Notes: a model not told the origin generated them from the sequence alone. DNA of 64,000 nt from Nannobrachium achirus (GCA_963921795.1 OY997659.1:26102708-26166707), one strand, 5' to 3'; positions 1-44,523 are shown, counted from the stretch's first letter. Made by a program: numbers and translations.

Positions 1-725
1 ATTGGAAATTGGAAATACTCAAGCAAAGTGCAAATACCTCCAACTTTGGAAGCGCTCGTCTTCTATTTACGCAGCGTCCCGCTGCCTCCTGCATTATGTG
101 ACATTTAGAACCAGGTGGTACACAGGACCGCTAAGTGACATCCCACAAGCGCTTCCAAACTCCAGCACTTAGAAAAAATAATCACCTGAAGCCAATTTCT
201 TGATAGAAAGTAGCTCCTAACATGTCTTTTTGTGAAACAAACACTTTGCAGATAGAAAGAGGATACTCCAAGCTTTACATACAGCCCCAATATTGGTGAG
301 TTTGAAGTCGTTTAATACAATCAGATAGCAAAAAAACGTTTTGATGCATTGGCTACCTATGGGAGGTATTGCAACCCTAGATTCATCAGAGTATAAAAAA
401 AATCTAGTGTTGCAATTTGCGGCTACATTACACCAGTGTTTCTCAAAGTGTATTCCAGGGACTCTGTGGGTTCCTTTAGGTGGGTCTAAAGGGACCCATA
501 AGTCTGTAACTCTGACAACATACAAATGGAACAAAATGTGGGTTCCTTTAGTTTATGGGGGTCTAAATGGACCTATACAAGTCTGTAACTCTGACAGCAT
601 ACAAATGGAACCAAGTGAACCCTGGCGGGTTCATTTGGTTCCATGTGTATGTTGTCAGAGTTAAGGGGAGACCTTCAAATTTGAAAGTTAGAGAAACATT
701 GCATAATTTACACCGTTGTGTGTAC
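1..725 (-). other. intron 1 (partial) of the nucleoporin 62-like gene
   Basis: This stretch lies downstream of the splice donor that closes the only visible nucleoporin exon, so it should be intron running off the left edge. I see no further exon in it. It contains one hAT-like repeat (434-701); the rest is unremarkable AT-rich DNA. Confidence 0.5.
434..701. mobile_element. hAT-like non-autonomous element with inner repeats
   Basis: The left end CAGTGTTTCTCAAAG resembles hAT-Charlie termini. The right end (GAGAAACATTG) is its approximate reverse complement. Inside, a block containing CTCTGACAACATACAAATGG occurs at 510-530 and again, slightly changed, at 590-609, and is found inverted at 639-663. 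The block TCTAAAGGGACCCA near 485 is the inverted partner of the TGGGTTCCTTTAG just before it. No clean target-site duplication was seen, so the ends are approximate. Confidence 0.45.
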
Positions 726-1005
726 CTGTCGGCGTCCCAAAAGAGAAGCCTCCTCCTGCTGCTGGTGGTGCCGCGGTGCTCTTCGCAGGAGTACCGAAGC
801 TGAAGCCTCCTCCACCGGGGTTAGCCTGGGCGGGCTGCTGGGCAGCAGCGGTCGGCGTCCCGAACGAGAAGCCACCGCCGCCTGCAGCCGGTGTGGAGTT
901 CACCATGCCGAAGCCAGTGTTGGTGGGAGCCGCGGGGGTGGCTTTAGGGGTTCCGAACGTGAAGCCCGAGCTCGGGGCTTGACCGAAGTTGAACCCGCCA
1001 CTCAT
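726..1005 (-). CDS. nup62l: nucleoporin 62-like, first coding exon (partial gene)
   Basis: The exon encodes 93 residues plus one base. It starts at the ATG read on the minus strand at 1005 (MSGGFNFGQ) and ends at a CAG|GTACAC donor at 726. The protein is low-complexity Gly/Ser/Thr/Pro/Ala with spaced FG units: FNFG, FTFG, GFG and three FSFGTP. This is the layout of the Nup62 N-terminus, whose FG repeats form the permeability barrier of the nuclear pore and bind importins. The C-terminal coiled coil that would prove Nup62 identity must lie left of position 1. An upstream in-frame ATG (1071) would add 22 non-FG residues; I prefer 1005 because MSG-FNFG matches the family start. Another FG nucleoporin is possible. 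Confidence 0.72.
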
Positions 1006-1581
1006 TCTCTCTCTCCGAGGGGATTCAAGCGTTTCAAGCCTTGATGCTGCGTTTGCTTCCGATCCGTTCACTTTTTGGCGGTCAGCCGACCACGTTGAAA
1101 ATAGCTGTTTCTAAAAGCTGGAGGTTTAGGACCAGTTTCCTGGATGGTTGACAAAGGTTAGAGCTCTCATTTGCTCAGTAGTGTTACCGTGGGACAGGGC
1201 CTGACTATCAAAAAACCCGGGGTAATCTTGAGGGAAACGTGGCTCGGAGAGCTACCAGAGCTAGCTTACAACCGAAACACAACAGGCATTACTCTGGCTG
1301 ACTAAAGGAAGTGACGCAAGGCACGCATTCGCAACCGAAGGACCTCTGAAGAAAAGTCGTCAAAGATCTTCAAAATAGGAGATACCCATACACATGTACC
1401 TGACAAAATACTTCCTAAAAACGTCAAGGACAACACCATGAGGCAGCTCCACAAATCATGTTCAACCCAGATTTGTCTCAAAAAGGGTTCAAATTAGTTC
1501 ACCTGCTAACCACTAACATGTGGAACGCCCATGCATAACTTCCTTCTAAAAATCGGTCTGAAAAGGGGCACTTACCTTTTA

Positions 1582-1919
1582 GGCGAAGCCCGAACTGGCG
1601 AAGTGGGGAAATGTCCGATACCGTAGCGATCTGGCGAACGTCTTCTGGACAGGGCGTTTATCGTGCGCTTGCCCAGGCCTTACGGCCTGGGCATAAATAT
1701 AACGATTGCATTCACCACGGCTTCGTAACTCGCGCGGCGCTCCGCCGGCCGCGCGGCCCTGGCCCGCTCTTCGCGGCCACTCGCGCCTGCGGCGCTCGGG
1801 GGCGAAGAGCAGGACCAAGGTCCGCTGGCCTTCGCGCCGCTTGCAGTGTCGTGGACAATCGATTCGCCAGATCGCTACGGTAGGAGACAAATCCCCACTT
1901 CGCCAGTTCGGGCTTCGCC
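1582..1919. mobile_element. DNA element with about 58-bp terminal inverted repeats
   Basis: The left arm begins GGCGAAGCCCGAACTGGCG (1582-1640). The right arm (1862-1919) is its near-perfect reverse complement, with a few mismatches in the middle. The arms frame a GC-rich self-folding cassette (1654-1859). The element has no coding capacity and no convincing target-site duplication, so the transposon superfamily is unassigned. Confidence 0.7.
1654..1859 (+). repeat. GC-rich foldback cassette, copy 1
   Basis: Starts GCGTTTATCGTGCGCTTG and ends GTGTCGTGGACAAT. It contains a perfect 9-bp hairpin, GCCCAGGCC-TTAC-GGCCTGGGC. A longer nested stem follows, in which GCTCTTCGC pairs with GCGAAGAGC inside an outer GCGGCGC/GCGCCGC pairing. 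Further copies lie at 28574-28788 (plus) and 38875-38990 (minus). No open reading frame is shared among the copies, so it looks like structured non-coding mobile DNA. Confidence 0.75.
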
Positions 1920-2556
1920 AGAACAGGACTTTCCCGCCGGCTGCTACTCGAAACCTGTAATAGACTAAAGCCTATTTCTATCTATCTTTCTCTCTCAATA
2001 TATATATATTTTATTATTTTTACTTTTCCAAGTGTGGGATATTCACCAATTACCACTATCGTTTATGTTATTTACTTATTTTGTATGTTTAGTTGCCACA
2101 GAAGACACGCGAGAGACCTAAAGCCTAAACATACGTAAAGAGGAAATCGGCAGATACGGAAGTAATCGCGGATGTGAGAGGAGCTGATCTTATCTTTCTC
2201 TCTCTTTGTTGTATTTTGTTTAGTAGTTCAGTAGCACGAGTCGCCATAGGTTGAGGAGGCTGCCACAATTGATTGAGTAACTTGAATTAACTTGTGTATT
2301 GAATGGATTATGTAAGAAATAAGGGAATATGAATGAGTTGGCTCTTTATGGAGCTACTTAAAACACACACCACTCATTTATAGAGGGCGATTAGCTGAAC
2401 TACCTACCTAGCCAACCCAGCCAGTCAATGTCATCACTCAACAGTCTGGCTGCAGGTGTTTGTAGCGGATTTCAGTTGTCAACAATGACCATTTATCTTC
2501 TGTGATACATTCAGAGCATCGTCATCTGGCAGTGAACCAACTCTAAATCAGCCAAG

Positions 2557-4328
2557 ATGAGGATTCTAAGGTTTCTGAGGAACAGTGTCAACCTAGGGAA
2601 GGACATCGACTATTACTCCAGGTTTTCTCCCTCTCCACTTTCAATGAAGCAGTTCTTGGATTTTGGTAAGTGAACAAGGGAATTATTTGCACAGAAATGC
2701 ACACAAACATGACATGACATGACAGACACATTTGAAATGGCCCAGTTGCACAGGTCAGCCTCAGACAACTCTGGATCCTATGGTATGACACGAGTATCAT
2801 ATGACATGACATTTACACAGCTAGTATGCAGTGTTCACATACATATATGGATGCAGCAAGAAGTATGAATGAACCATAATGCAGATTAGCTCATTTGAGA
2901 AAGTGTGTGTATGACTAATGTACACTTAATTGTATAATGTCTTAATATTGTTGCTATTCTTTATGGTTTCTTTGTTATTATGGTCATTGCTGCAACAATG
3001 TTAAGTCAGTCACCAAACCCAAAGAATTGTACTCTTGTGTACTTGTTTATTTATTTATGTAACGATACAAATCTTGAAAGACACTGATATTGATATTTCT
3101 GAATAATGTTGAGCTCAACTTTCAGTGTGCTTACGCATATTTTATTTTAAATATCTCTCAGGCTCAGAAAATGCATGCGAGAGGACATCATTCGCCTTCC
3201 TTCGACAGGAGTTGCCTGTAAGGCTGGCAAACATCATGAAAGAGATCAGTTTGTTACCTGATAACCTATTAAGGACCCCATCAGTTAGTTTGGTCCAGAG
3301 CTGGTATGTTGGTCTCTCTCTATTTTCTCAGTAATTTATTTTCCAGTATTGGCTTGTCAATGCCAGTGAATGCCAGTGAATTGATATTGAAGTGTCTGTC
3401 TACCCGCTTAGGTATGCACAGAGTCTCCAGGATATTCTTGAATTTAAAGACAAAAATGCAGATGATGAGAAAGTGACACACGGGTAAGTTGTTTAACATA
3501 TTACACAATACATTTTCATTCACTGCTTCTTATGGCTTAGATCAAGGGTCTTTAACAGGGGGTCTGGGACCCCTAGGGGGTCCTCAGAGTTACTACAGGG
3601 GAGTCCTCCAAATCTTTGTGTGATAGAAGTTTTTTTCTCCTTTTTTATATTAACCACTTGAATCCTAGCTTCCATATCCTGAGAACTTTAGCCAAAAATA
3701 GCAGATCTACAAGCTCACAACGCCTTGTGAGTTTGTAGATCGGCTATTTTCGGCAAAGTAGTTTGCCGTAGAGGGAAAAAGAGCATACTAAGTACAGAGT
3801 GAAATGTCAAGTTAAGTATTGACGGTTCAAGTGGTTAAATAAATACGTATCTGAAAACACAATTTGACATGAATCCAAAATACAATGACAACTGTGCTGT
3901 CAAACAATGAAACAATATGGAGTCTATGAAGAGGTTGTGGGGTCCTTGGCCTGAAAAAGTTGGAAGACGCCTCACGCCTGGCTTAGATGAATACACTATT
4001 ATTTTTCATGGCTGTGACCATTCTTTTATCTGTTGTTATGTAGCTTTACAGATGCAGTCATAAAAATCAGGAACCGCCATAATGATGTCATTCCAACTAT
4101 GGCTCAGGGAGTGGTGGAGTACAAGGAGGCCTATGGTACAGACCCAGTTGTCAGCCAGAACGTTCAGTATTTTCTGGATCGTTTCTACATGAGTAGAATA
4201 TCTATCAGAATGCTGCTCAACCAGCATAGTGAGTATTCATAACATCATTTCTTCCCACTCATTATTGTTATTAATCCTTCACAGATGTTAGTGTTATCCT
4301 ACTGCACAAAATCTCTGAGTGCGCGCAC

Positions 4329-4365
<37 letters not shown>

Positions 4366-6953
4366 AGTGTATCTGGATGTTGCGCATTGTGCATAAAAGG
4401 GACAAGGATATATAGACAGATAAACCTGAAGAAGGTCCTTGATGAAAATATTGTGTAATGTCTATTAATTTTTATTGAACAAATGCACACAGTGCACAGT
4501 GCACATGATCAGATTCCTTAAATGGACTCATTTATTGCAATGTAATCCTGCTTCTAATCACATCCCTGCTTCTTTCATTTCAGCATTACTCTTTGGTGGG
4601 AAGGTAAAGGTGAATCCTGCACACCCTAATCAAATTGGAAGCATTGATCCAAACTGTAGTGTCAGTGAGGTGGTCAAGGGTGAGGTTGAGTTTGTTATAG
4701 ACACATTTATTGATGTATGTTATTATTAATCATATTTTAATCTACTATATTGGTGTTTAAAGTGAAAAGATATCAATATATGTTCCCTTTCTATTTTTCA
4801 GATGCATATGAAAATGCAAGAAACCTTTGTGATCGGTATTACATGAACTCCCCAGAGCTGGTACTGGAGGAATTCAATGGTACGCGCTTACACTTGATAC
4901 AGCCCTTAAATCACGCTCAGTTTAGTTGTCCAGGCTTATTCTTTTATATAATTAAATGAAAAACACATGGTACATGCTTCTCACAGAAACATCAAGGATA
5001 CTACACAATACATTTCCATTGTTCATGAACATACTTGTTTTCAACCAAGTATAACTACGTACTATCTGTTTGTCTGCCTGACCTAATATAAATCTTTTTT
5101 TAAACTTTAGTTCCAACAGTAAAGGAAGACGGGAAACCCTTAACTGTAGTCTATGTTCCATCCCATCTGTATCACATGGTGTTTGAACTGTTCAAGGTAG
5201 GACATTGGTTTTTAGAAAGTACCCACAGAAAATCGCTTTTCTGATGTCATAATCAGTACATTATGTTTTTGAACGTTGTCTACATTGTTCTAGAATGCCA
5301 TGAGAGCCACCATGGAGTTACATGGGGACTCTATAGAGTATCCTGCCATCCATGCTCAGGTTGCACTCGGAACCGAAGACCTGACAGTCAAGGTATGGCA
5401 CACAGTTTATTCCATTCTTATTCTTTGCACTCAGAATTGATTCTAATGAATCAATTCTCTCCTAGAACAAACCTTGCGTCACCAGGCTTTCCTCACGGAG
5501 GAAAGCCTTGTTTTAATTCCAAACTGACCTGTGATCCGGTCTAGGTCAAATTGCCAACTAGGTTATGTCCACTCTAGACCAGATCAGGAAACTGCAAAAG
5601 GAGTTGATCCCAGTCTGCTCCCTGGGCTAAAGAAACTTAATGTTGTCCAGTCAAAAAACAGCAAGGGCTCCGGGAGTCCTGACCAGACCAATATTGGAAA
5701 GAGACATGGAGGTGCAACGTTTTTAAGAAGACGGCACACACATAGTTTTAAAGTTTTCATGTGCAGAGTCAACTAACTGCAGAGGTGCAAAGTTTTTAAG
5801 AAGACAGCACACGCACGGTTCGAAAGTTGTGCATGTGCAGACTGTTTGCTGATAAGCCTATTTGTTGTAATGTGTTGAATTCCTTCCTCAGGTGAGTGAT
5901 CGCGGTGGAGGGGTGCCACTAAGGAAGATTGATAGGCTGTTCACATATACCTACTCCACTGCTCCACGGCCCAGTATGGAGCAATCACGTGCTGCTCCTC
6001 TGGTGAGGTTTGCTGTTTATAGCAATAAGCATAATGTGTATGTAATATATCCTTCAATCTATATGGCTGTCTTAATGTAAGCCTCTTTTTGGCACCAACA
6101 TTCTAATATACCTAATATCCCTGTGTAACTGAAGCAAAGCTGGTCTATGAGTATTGAGTACCATACAGTACTAGTTTAGGCCTCTCTATAGACCGATTTC
6201 CTGAGCGACACCCTGCAGAGGGTGTCTACATTGTTCTAGAATGCCATGAGAGCCACCATGGAGTTACATGGGGACTCAAGAACGTGCGCATTGCTTTAAG
6301 GGTACTGGTTTGAGGGACAGAATAAATGGTCACCCTAGTGTAATCCCCCTCATATGCAAAATTGACTAAATTATTCAGATACATTCAGTATAGTAACAGG
6401 AAAATGTTTGTGTATGATGATAAATTGCCGAAGCTGTGAATAGACAATGACATGTATTGACATCGGTATGGTCATTTTAATATAACCATAACCGTCACCA
6501 CTCTCTGCTGTGGAATATGGAATATATTTCATCTGTCTTTGGTTTATAGGATAATAACATGGTTGTCTCTTTACTTTTTTACTAAAGGCTGGCTATGGTT
6601 ATGGTCTACCAATCTCTAGACTATATGCAAGGTACTTTCAAGGGGACCTAAAGCTGTACTCCATGGAGGGCTATGGCACAGATGCTGTGATCTACATACG
6701 GGTAAGTCAGTATTACATCAACGATGTGCATGTCTCTTTTACCACCTTTTCTCCCTTAATGCGTTATTATTAACAGCATTTTCCCAAAACAATGACTCCA
6801 AAATGTGTGTAGGCTCTATCTACAGAGTCCATTGAGAGGTTACCTGTATACAACAAGTCAGCCTGGAAACACTATAAGACTATCCAGGAGGCAGATGACT
6901 GGTGTGTACCGAGCAAGGAGCCAAAGGACATGACCACATTTCGTAGTTTTTAG
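2557..6953 (+). CDS. pdk1: pyruvate dehydrogenase kinase, isozyme 1-like
   Basis: Mitochondrial-matrix kinase that phosphorylates and inactivates the E1-alpha subunit of the pyruvate dehydrogenase complex. Eleven exons (2557-2665, 3162-3303, 3412-3483, 4044-4228, 4584-4679, 4802-4879, 5111-5196, 5294-5392, 5892-6002, 6588-6701, 6813-6953) have GT/AG borders and join in frame to 410 residues, close to the family size. Visible motifs are [23 protein letters not shown] (residues 116-123), the GHKL N-box ELFKNAMRA across the exon 7/8 junction, G1 box SDRGGG (291-296), G2 box GYGYGLP (328-334), GTDAVI, and the C-terminal DW pair (393-394). It is closest to PDK1 by [19 protein letters not shown] and the ending MTTFRSF. 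The leader before FSPSPLS is short, as in PDK2, so isozyme assignment is less certain than family. Confidence 0.93.
3543..3980. mobile_element. hAT MITE in pdk1 intron 3, 8-bp TSD GCTTAGAT
   Basis: Begins CAAGGGTCTTTAACAGGGGG and ends with a degenerate reverse complement (GGAAGACGCCTCACGCCTG). It is flanked on both sides by GCTTAGAT (3535-3542 and 3981-3988), the 8-bp target duplication typical of hAT elements. A 55-bp palindrome (about 3696-3750) of the GATCTACAAGCTC family sits near its centre. Related copies are at 18106-18512 and 30399-30823. Confidence 0.85.
4331..4362. repeat. GT microsatellite
   Basis: About 16 GT units in pdk1 intron 4, preceded by a short GCGCGCACGC alternation. Confidence 0.95.
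5711..5843. repeat. two-unit tandem duplication in pdk1 intron 8
   Basis: Two copies of a roughly 60-bp unit (5711-5768 and 5784-5843) share GTGCAA, GTTTTTAAGAAGAC, GCACAC and CATGTGCAGA, with several differences. It is non-coding and lies just before exon 9. Confidence 0.7.
6223..6277 (+). repeat. exact partial duplicate of pdk1 exon 8 with its splice acceptor
   Basis: These 55 bases in intron 9 match 5277-5331 base for base. They carry the last 17 intron bases (including TTGTTCTAG) and the first 38 bases of exon 8 (N-box region [13 protein letters not shown]). The copy then diverges and has no donor at the matching place, so it is a broken exon copy rather than an alternative exon. Confidence 0.9.
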
Positions 6954-7049
6954 ACATGAGTGTCTGGGGGTCTTCAAGAGAAAACAGTTGCGTTACAAGA
7001 CTGGATTGCAGTGAATGAAAGACGCTGTGTGTTTTCTTTTCTTTGTTTT

Positions 7050-7055
7050 ATTAAA
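7050..7055 (+). other. possible pdk1 polyadenylation signal ATTAAA
   Basis: ATTAAA lies 97 bases after the pdk1 stop. It is a common variant poly(A) signal. A later AATAAA near 7640 could end a longer 3' UTR, so the true end is uncertain. Confidence 0.35.
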
Positions 7056-8317
7056 GCTGTTATACTAAGAATGTCATGCTCTGCTCAAATTTCCTTCTCC
7101 TTTTACAGAGCAAATGAGATGTGCCACACATTTCATTAGAAAGAACAATAGATGTGTTTTTTTATGTTAAAACTATTTTTAGAGTAAAAAAAAAAAGTGT
7201 TTCTAAACATTTCAATTATGTGACCATTGAAATACTTTTTTAAGCTCAACTATTTTGTTTGATATGGCTTGATAGCTTGGCTGCTTTTATTTTGGAAACA
7301 TTCGTGCAGTATTTATTCTGTATGTGTGTGGATTGTTATTTGTATTTTGTCCTCTTATGCCTGGCCAGAGGTTAAAGAATGGGAAACAAGTGTTGGTGCA
7401 ATGAGCTCAACTAAGCAATTGTAATTACAGTAATAAGATAGTTACGTTTAGCTCATTGTTGTTTTCCAGATGCAAATAATGTAGGAGTGATTACAAGCAG
7501 TTTCTGCTACCTTGAAAACCCACTCGTTAAAATGACTTTCTTCCGGCAGTAATTAGATCTCATCTTGTAGCGTATTACCATTTTCTATGTCAATTCCATG
7601 AACAGTATTGTCGAATGGAGCATCTGGGTTACTTGTTGACAATAAAATGTATCAACTTAAAAGTTCTGATCCATTGACTCCCTCCTTTTTCAACTGAAGG
7701 CAGGCATGTGATACAGCCTGCAATGACGATTACCGGTAATCTACAGGTATACTGTATGTATCTCAGAACTGCTGTATATTGGCCAGTTGCGCTGACTGAC
7801 CATAATACTCCTTGTGTGTCACAAAGACACAACATTGTCAAATATGTTGTCACAACAGATGACAGGATCTGCCAAGTCAAGTGTGGGCAACTTTGATGAT
7901 GGAGAGGGCCTCACTCCTAAGGGTCACATTGCATATACTTTCAGGCAGAAATCTTTATCTCTGTATTCTCTTTTTAGTAATTAGTGCCCTACTTCGTCAT
8001 TCACACAAAAGTAGTTAAAATAGCTGATCTACAAGCTCAAAATGAGAAATAACGCATCACGGTGCGACAAGTTTTGAGCTCATATCTGCTATTTTAGCTA
8101 TTTATTTGAAAATGTATTTAATTTCAAATGCATTTATATAAGTTATATTTATGTAAATTTCATGAACTTGAATACAAATAGGCCTACATTGGGAAAAAAA
8201 TGGACATTTGAATACTAGTCATTAAGCTACTAATATAGACTGAAGTAATTAAAGCGGGCCATATTTGCATGTTTGGAATTGGAACAGCTGAAATCAATAC
8301 TATCAGTATTCAGAATT

Positions 8318-8710
8318 CTAAAAGTTGGGTTAAGTATTACAATTACATTTAAATAAGCCATGCCTGTGTGGCTCAAACGATAAACTTAGGGGTTTATTAT
8401 TCAGATGTTGAGGGTTCAAATCTCCTGAAGAACATTTTTATAGTCTAATCTAAACTGTAAAAAGTGGGTTAATTAATACTTTCTCAATGCTGTCATGTAC
8501 GTTTGAGTGGCTGAAGATTTGAATCCAGGGTTTGTAAACTGAAGGTCAGTGGTTCAAAGCTCACAAAGAAAGTTTCCACTGTTTATATAAATTCTAAAAT
8601 GTGTGTTAAGTATAACGTTCCCCATTGTATCTTCCATGTCAGCGTGGATCGAACGTTAGATCTGTGACTCGTAAACCAAAGGTCCCTGGTTCAAAACTCA
8701 AACTCATAAA
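8318..8710 (+). repeat. three degenerate tRNA-like tandem units
   Basis: Three units spaced about 130-140 bp each combine a linker (AGT/TGTGGGTTAA-type), an A-box-like segment (TGGCTCAAACGATAA, TGGCTGAAGATTTG, TGGATCGAACGTTA) and a B-box-like segment (GGTTCAAATCTCC, GGTTCAAAGCTC, GGTTCAAAACTC). The arms do not pair well enough for functional tRNAs. They look like decayed tRNA-derived repeats. Confidence 0.5.
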
Positions 8711-9019
8711 ACAGCAAATGAAACAATACACAAAAGCCTCAAAACAAAAAAACAATACAAGCTAAAACAAAAAAATGAGCAAATCAAACTGGTGATTAAA
8801 AAAACCTAATAACCTAACACAATCAAAATGTAAAAAAAATAATCCTTAACTAAAAATCCCCAAAATGCATGCTTGTATAAAAAAATCAATTTGCTTAAAA
8901 TGCAATTTATTAGGCTCCTCCCTCTGGAAGTAGACTCCTACCAGAGCTAAAGCAGGCGTGAGGATGGAGGCCGGTGTGGGTACTCTTTGGTTAAAGATCC
9001 ACTCGCTCAGACCTGCCAT

Positions 9020-9084
9020 GACCAAGATTCAAACCCACAACCTCCAGCTTATGAGGCCCATGCTTTACTCATACACCACTAGGA
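9020..9084 (-). repeat. tRNA-derived repeat, tRNA-Met-like
   Basis: Read on the minus strand it begins TAGTGGTGTATGAGTAAAGC, has an anticodon-loop-like CTCATAA and a B-box-like GGTTTGAATCTTGG, in tRNA order and spacing. The acceptor stem does not pair, so this is a tRNA-derived relic (SINE head or pseudogene), not a working tRNA gene. Confidence 0.5.
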
Positions 9085-9882
9085 CCTTCACATTGATAGG
9101 AAATTGGAGGTTATATTTAAAGTTAAAGGGAGACATGACAGGTCATTGAGGTCAAAAGATGAAAATCCACAGCAAACACCTCTACCCCTGACAGAATGAC
9201 TGAATCTACAGATACACCCTCTGATGATCAAGGTTCATTATGACACAACTGACATTTAAGTAATAAAAAAAAAACAGATTTACACTTTAAATGAAAGCAA
9301 ATAGGCCTAGACATTTGGTTTTAGCCTAATGTCATTCAAATTCATAGCCGTTTTAATCAAACTTGTCTTTGTTAAATCAAGTACATTTGCTGTTCTAACT
9401 TTAGACTTTTACAGTAAATGATGGCTTTAAGGTTTTAAAGTAGTTTCTCAAACAGTGCTGTATTATGACCACAGCTTCCCTTAGATTAGCTTAAGTTTGA
9501 GAAAATATCACTTGAAACTCATAGCATGCAGAATATCAATCAAATCAATGATCAATTATTGGCTGAACCCCATACTTGTAATCTGTTTTGAGCTATTCTA
9601 TATAGTGACTAGGGGATAAATTATTTAACCCATTAACACCTGAGGCCGATAGTTCCCAAATGTTTTCATTCCAGGGACTCCCAAATTGATATACATTTTC
9701 AAAAGACAAGTAGGCCTACTTCCAAACTCGAACACAAATAATCACCTGCACAGAATTTATTTAGAGAAAGTAGGTCATAACTCTTCTACTGTGGATCTGA
9801 GTTGCTTGCGGGCCGCAATACGGGAGTTTCACCCAAGGAATGTTAAAGTCCTATGACGTCTATGACATCTGACATCATACAT

Positions 9883-10096
9883 ACAATCCCTTTTATGCCC
9901 AAACATGGAGATCCCTGTCTGTATAACCAGCCACACATATATGGGCTGTCTTGGCCATCTGCCATGGCCATATATGGATTCTGTTAGTGTGGTATGTGGC
10001 CTCCATATATGGGCATTCCCATATGAAGTCCTGTTAGATATGGGCTTAATATTGATGACATCAGGGAACTCCATATATGGGCATAAAAGGGATTGT
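9883..10096. mobile_element. inverted-repeat element rich in CCATATATGG palindromes
   Basis: The outer ends ACAATCCCTTTTATGCCCA (9883) and TGGGCATAAAAGGGATTGT (ending 10096) are perfect inverted repeats of about 19 bp. Inside are three exact CCATATATGG palindromes (9968, 10003, 10071) and several near copies. Related pieces occur at 48110-48230, 49560-49925, 53140-53165 and 54730-54760, so this is a dispersed family. Confidence 0.65.
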
Positions 10097-10235
10097 TAGT
10101 GTGGTTCCCCTGACATCACAGTGATGTCAGAGCATAAAGGGGAAAATAAACCAAAACATGCCACTGCACATACGTTGAGTTCTAGTGTAAATATATCTAC
10201 AATAAAGACAGGAGCTTGAGACAAAGGATATGACA

Positions 10236-11780
10236 TATCTTAAAGTGAAAATTAGTTTATTGATGCTGCTTTACAGTATACTGTACCAAGAAATCTGGTT
10301 CTGTCTCAAGAGGTGAAAAACATTTTTCCTGCAGTCCACCAATTTACTATATACAAATTAAATTGTGCTCAAATTGCAACAAGACAAAAAAAGATTTTTT
10401 TTTCTTCTTTTTTTTTTGCGATGGAAACACTTGTCGTGTTCCAGAACAAGAACATTCATTCACAAATACACAAAAACCTAGGTTCCTTACTCAGAAGATT
10501 CCTCGTCACAAGTACATCTCATTTTTCATGGACCAGTAATGTGTAGCAGACCAGCATGCTGTGCAGAATTAACATGGTACCATTTCAGAAATGCAACCTG
10601 TTGAGCTGCATCGCCCCACGGTGTAGTGATAAGCCTAAAGTATGTTTTGATCTACGACCCTGTTTCTCACTGAAAGTAACTTGTATTCTGATGGAAAAAC
10701 ACAAATGTTTTCATTAACGTCATGGCCGTACAAAACGTAGTGGAAGTTAGGTTATAGTCCCCAATCCCGACAAAGTTGAAGCAGCATTCCGCTTTTCATT
10801 CAGCACAAATGTTCTTTCTTGCTATTCTACTTAGTAGAAAAACAAATACAGTATAAAATGAACCTTAATCATATTTCCATTTTTCTTTTAAAATGTTATG
10901 CAGTTAATAGGCACATGTATAAAACATTTATACACTTAAAAACCATCTCACCCTTTGAAGCTTAAAAGACAATATAGTGCTTTTATCGTTTTACTGTACA
11001 ATAGCTGTTCTTGCAAAAAAGATCTGTACAGTAAGTACATGGCTACAGGCAGGTTATACTAGCAAAAATAAAATATAAAATGTTTAAAAAGCAGTACAGT
11101 ATATTTATTTTACTTCCATAGGTAAAGGTGTGTCTGCCTCAACTACATTTCATTCTTTTATTTATAGTCTATTAGCTTTATAGTGGTACAAAAGAAACAA
11201 TGTTAGGTTACCTTTTTGGTCATATACCCAACATTTCTCACCTCTCTCCTCAGCCTTATAATAGTAGTGTCACAATTTAAATGGTGTTAAAGTGTTAATT
11301 ATGGAGGGACTGACACTGGCACTGTATAATAGTAAAAAGAAATCGTCACATCCATTATGAGCCATGGCTGATCAACATGGCCTAATTGGCCTATAGTCAT
11401 TAGTGGCATTTAAACATGTGCCTTTGATAGAAGCAAATCGTCACTGTCGAGGAGAAACCTTGTACCTCAAATGTGTTTCAAATGTGTAGTTTTTTTTCGT
11501 AAAGTAGAGCCCCGCTTCATCATATAAGACAAGTGAAAAAAAAAAAAAACAGCAGATCTACAAGCACACAACGCCTCGCGATGCGAGGCTTTGTGTGCTT
11601 GTAGATCAGCCATTTTCACTATTTTAAATCGTTTTTTAAAATGATAAATACAAAATGAACTGTTTTGAACATACAGGGTTTCCACCCGACAACAATGAAA
11701 TGGCGCATGTGCAGTATGGTGTGTAAAAGAAGTGTCTTTTAGTGTCCAGCTGAGAGCCTTCAGACTGTGCTAGGAACAGC
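10236..11780 (-). other. probable 3' UTR of ppp1r9a
   Basis: AT-rich DNA directly after the ppp1r9a stop. On the minus strand an AATAAA signal lies at 10256-10261, in a context that could end the transcript near 10240; another AATAAA is at 11104-11109. A palindrome copy (11549-11616) inside it would form a hairpin in the mRNA. The exact end is inferred. Confidence 0.45.
11549..11616. repeat. palindromic element (GATCTAC family) in the ppp1r9a 3' UTR region
   Basis: AGCAGATCTACAAGCACACA and its reverse complement flank an ACGCCTCGCG-type centre, giving about 30-bp arms. Outer sequences (TCATCATATAAGAC and TTTCCACCCGACAAC) match the larger foldback family seen at 20371-20590 and 58761-59042. 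Confidence 0.75.

Positions 11781-44523
<32,743 letters not shown>

Larger units (their letters stand above)
1006..2556. other. intergenic region between nup62-like and pdk1
   Basis: The two genes diverge from this 1.55 kb. It holds the 5' leader of the nucleoporin gene, a terminal-inverted-repeat element at 1582-1919, an AT-rich stretch near 2000-2040, and presumably the pdk1 promoter and leader (about 2100-2556). No other coding exon was seen. Confidence 0.5.
6954..10235. other. intergenic DNA between convergent pdk1 and ppp1r9a
   Basis: Contains the pdk1 3' UTR, a solo palindrome copy at 8017-8095, a tRNA-like repeat cluster at 8318-9084, AT-rich unique DNA and an inverted-repeat element at 9883-10096. 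No coding exon is supported on either strand. Confidence 0.6.

Noticed and set aside
716-1044. Plus-strand frames rich in Pro/Ala/Gly opposite the nucleoporin exon
   Set aside because: Shadows of the minus-strand FG-repeat exon; the minus strand carries the family motifs and the splice donor.
9020-9084. Functional tRNA-Met gene
   Set aside because: A- and B-box-like segments are present but the acceptor stem does not pair; better explained as a tRNA-derived relic.
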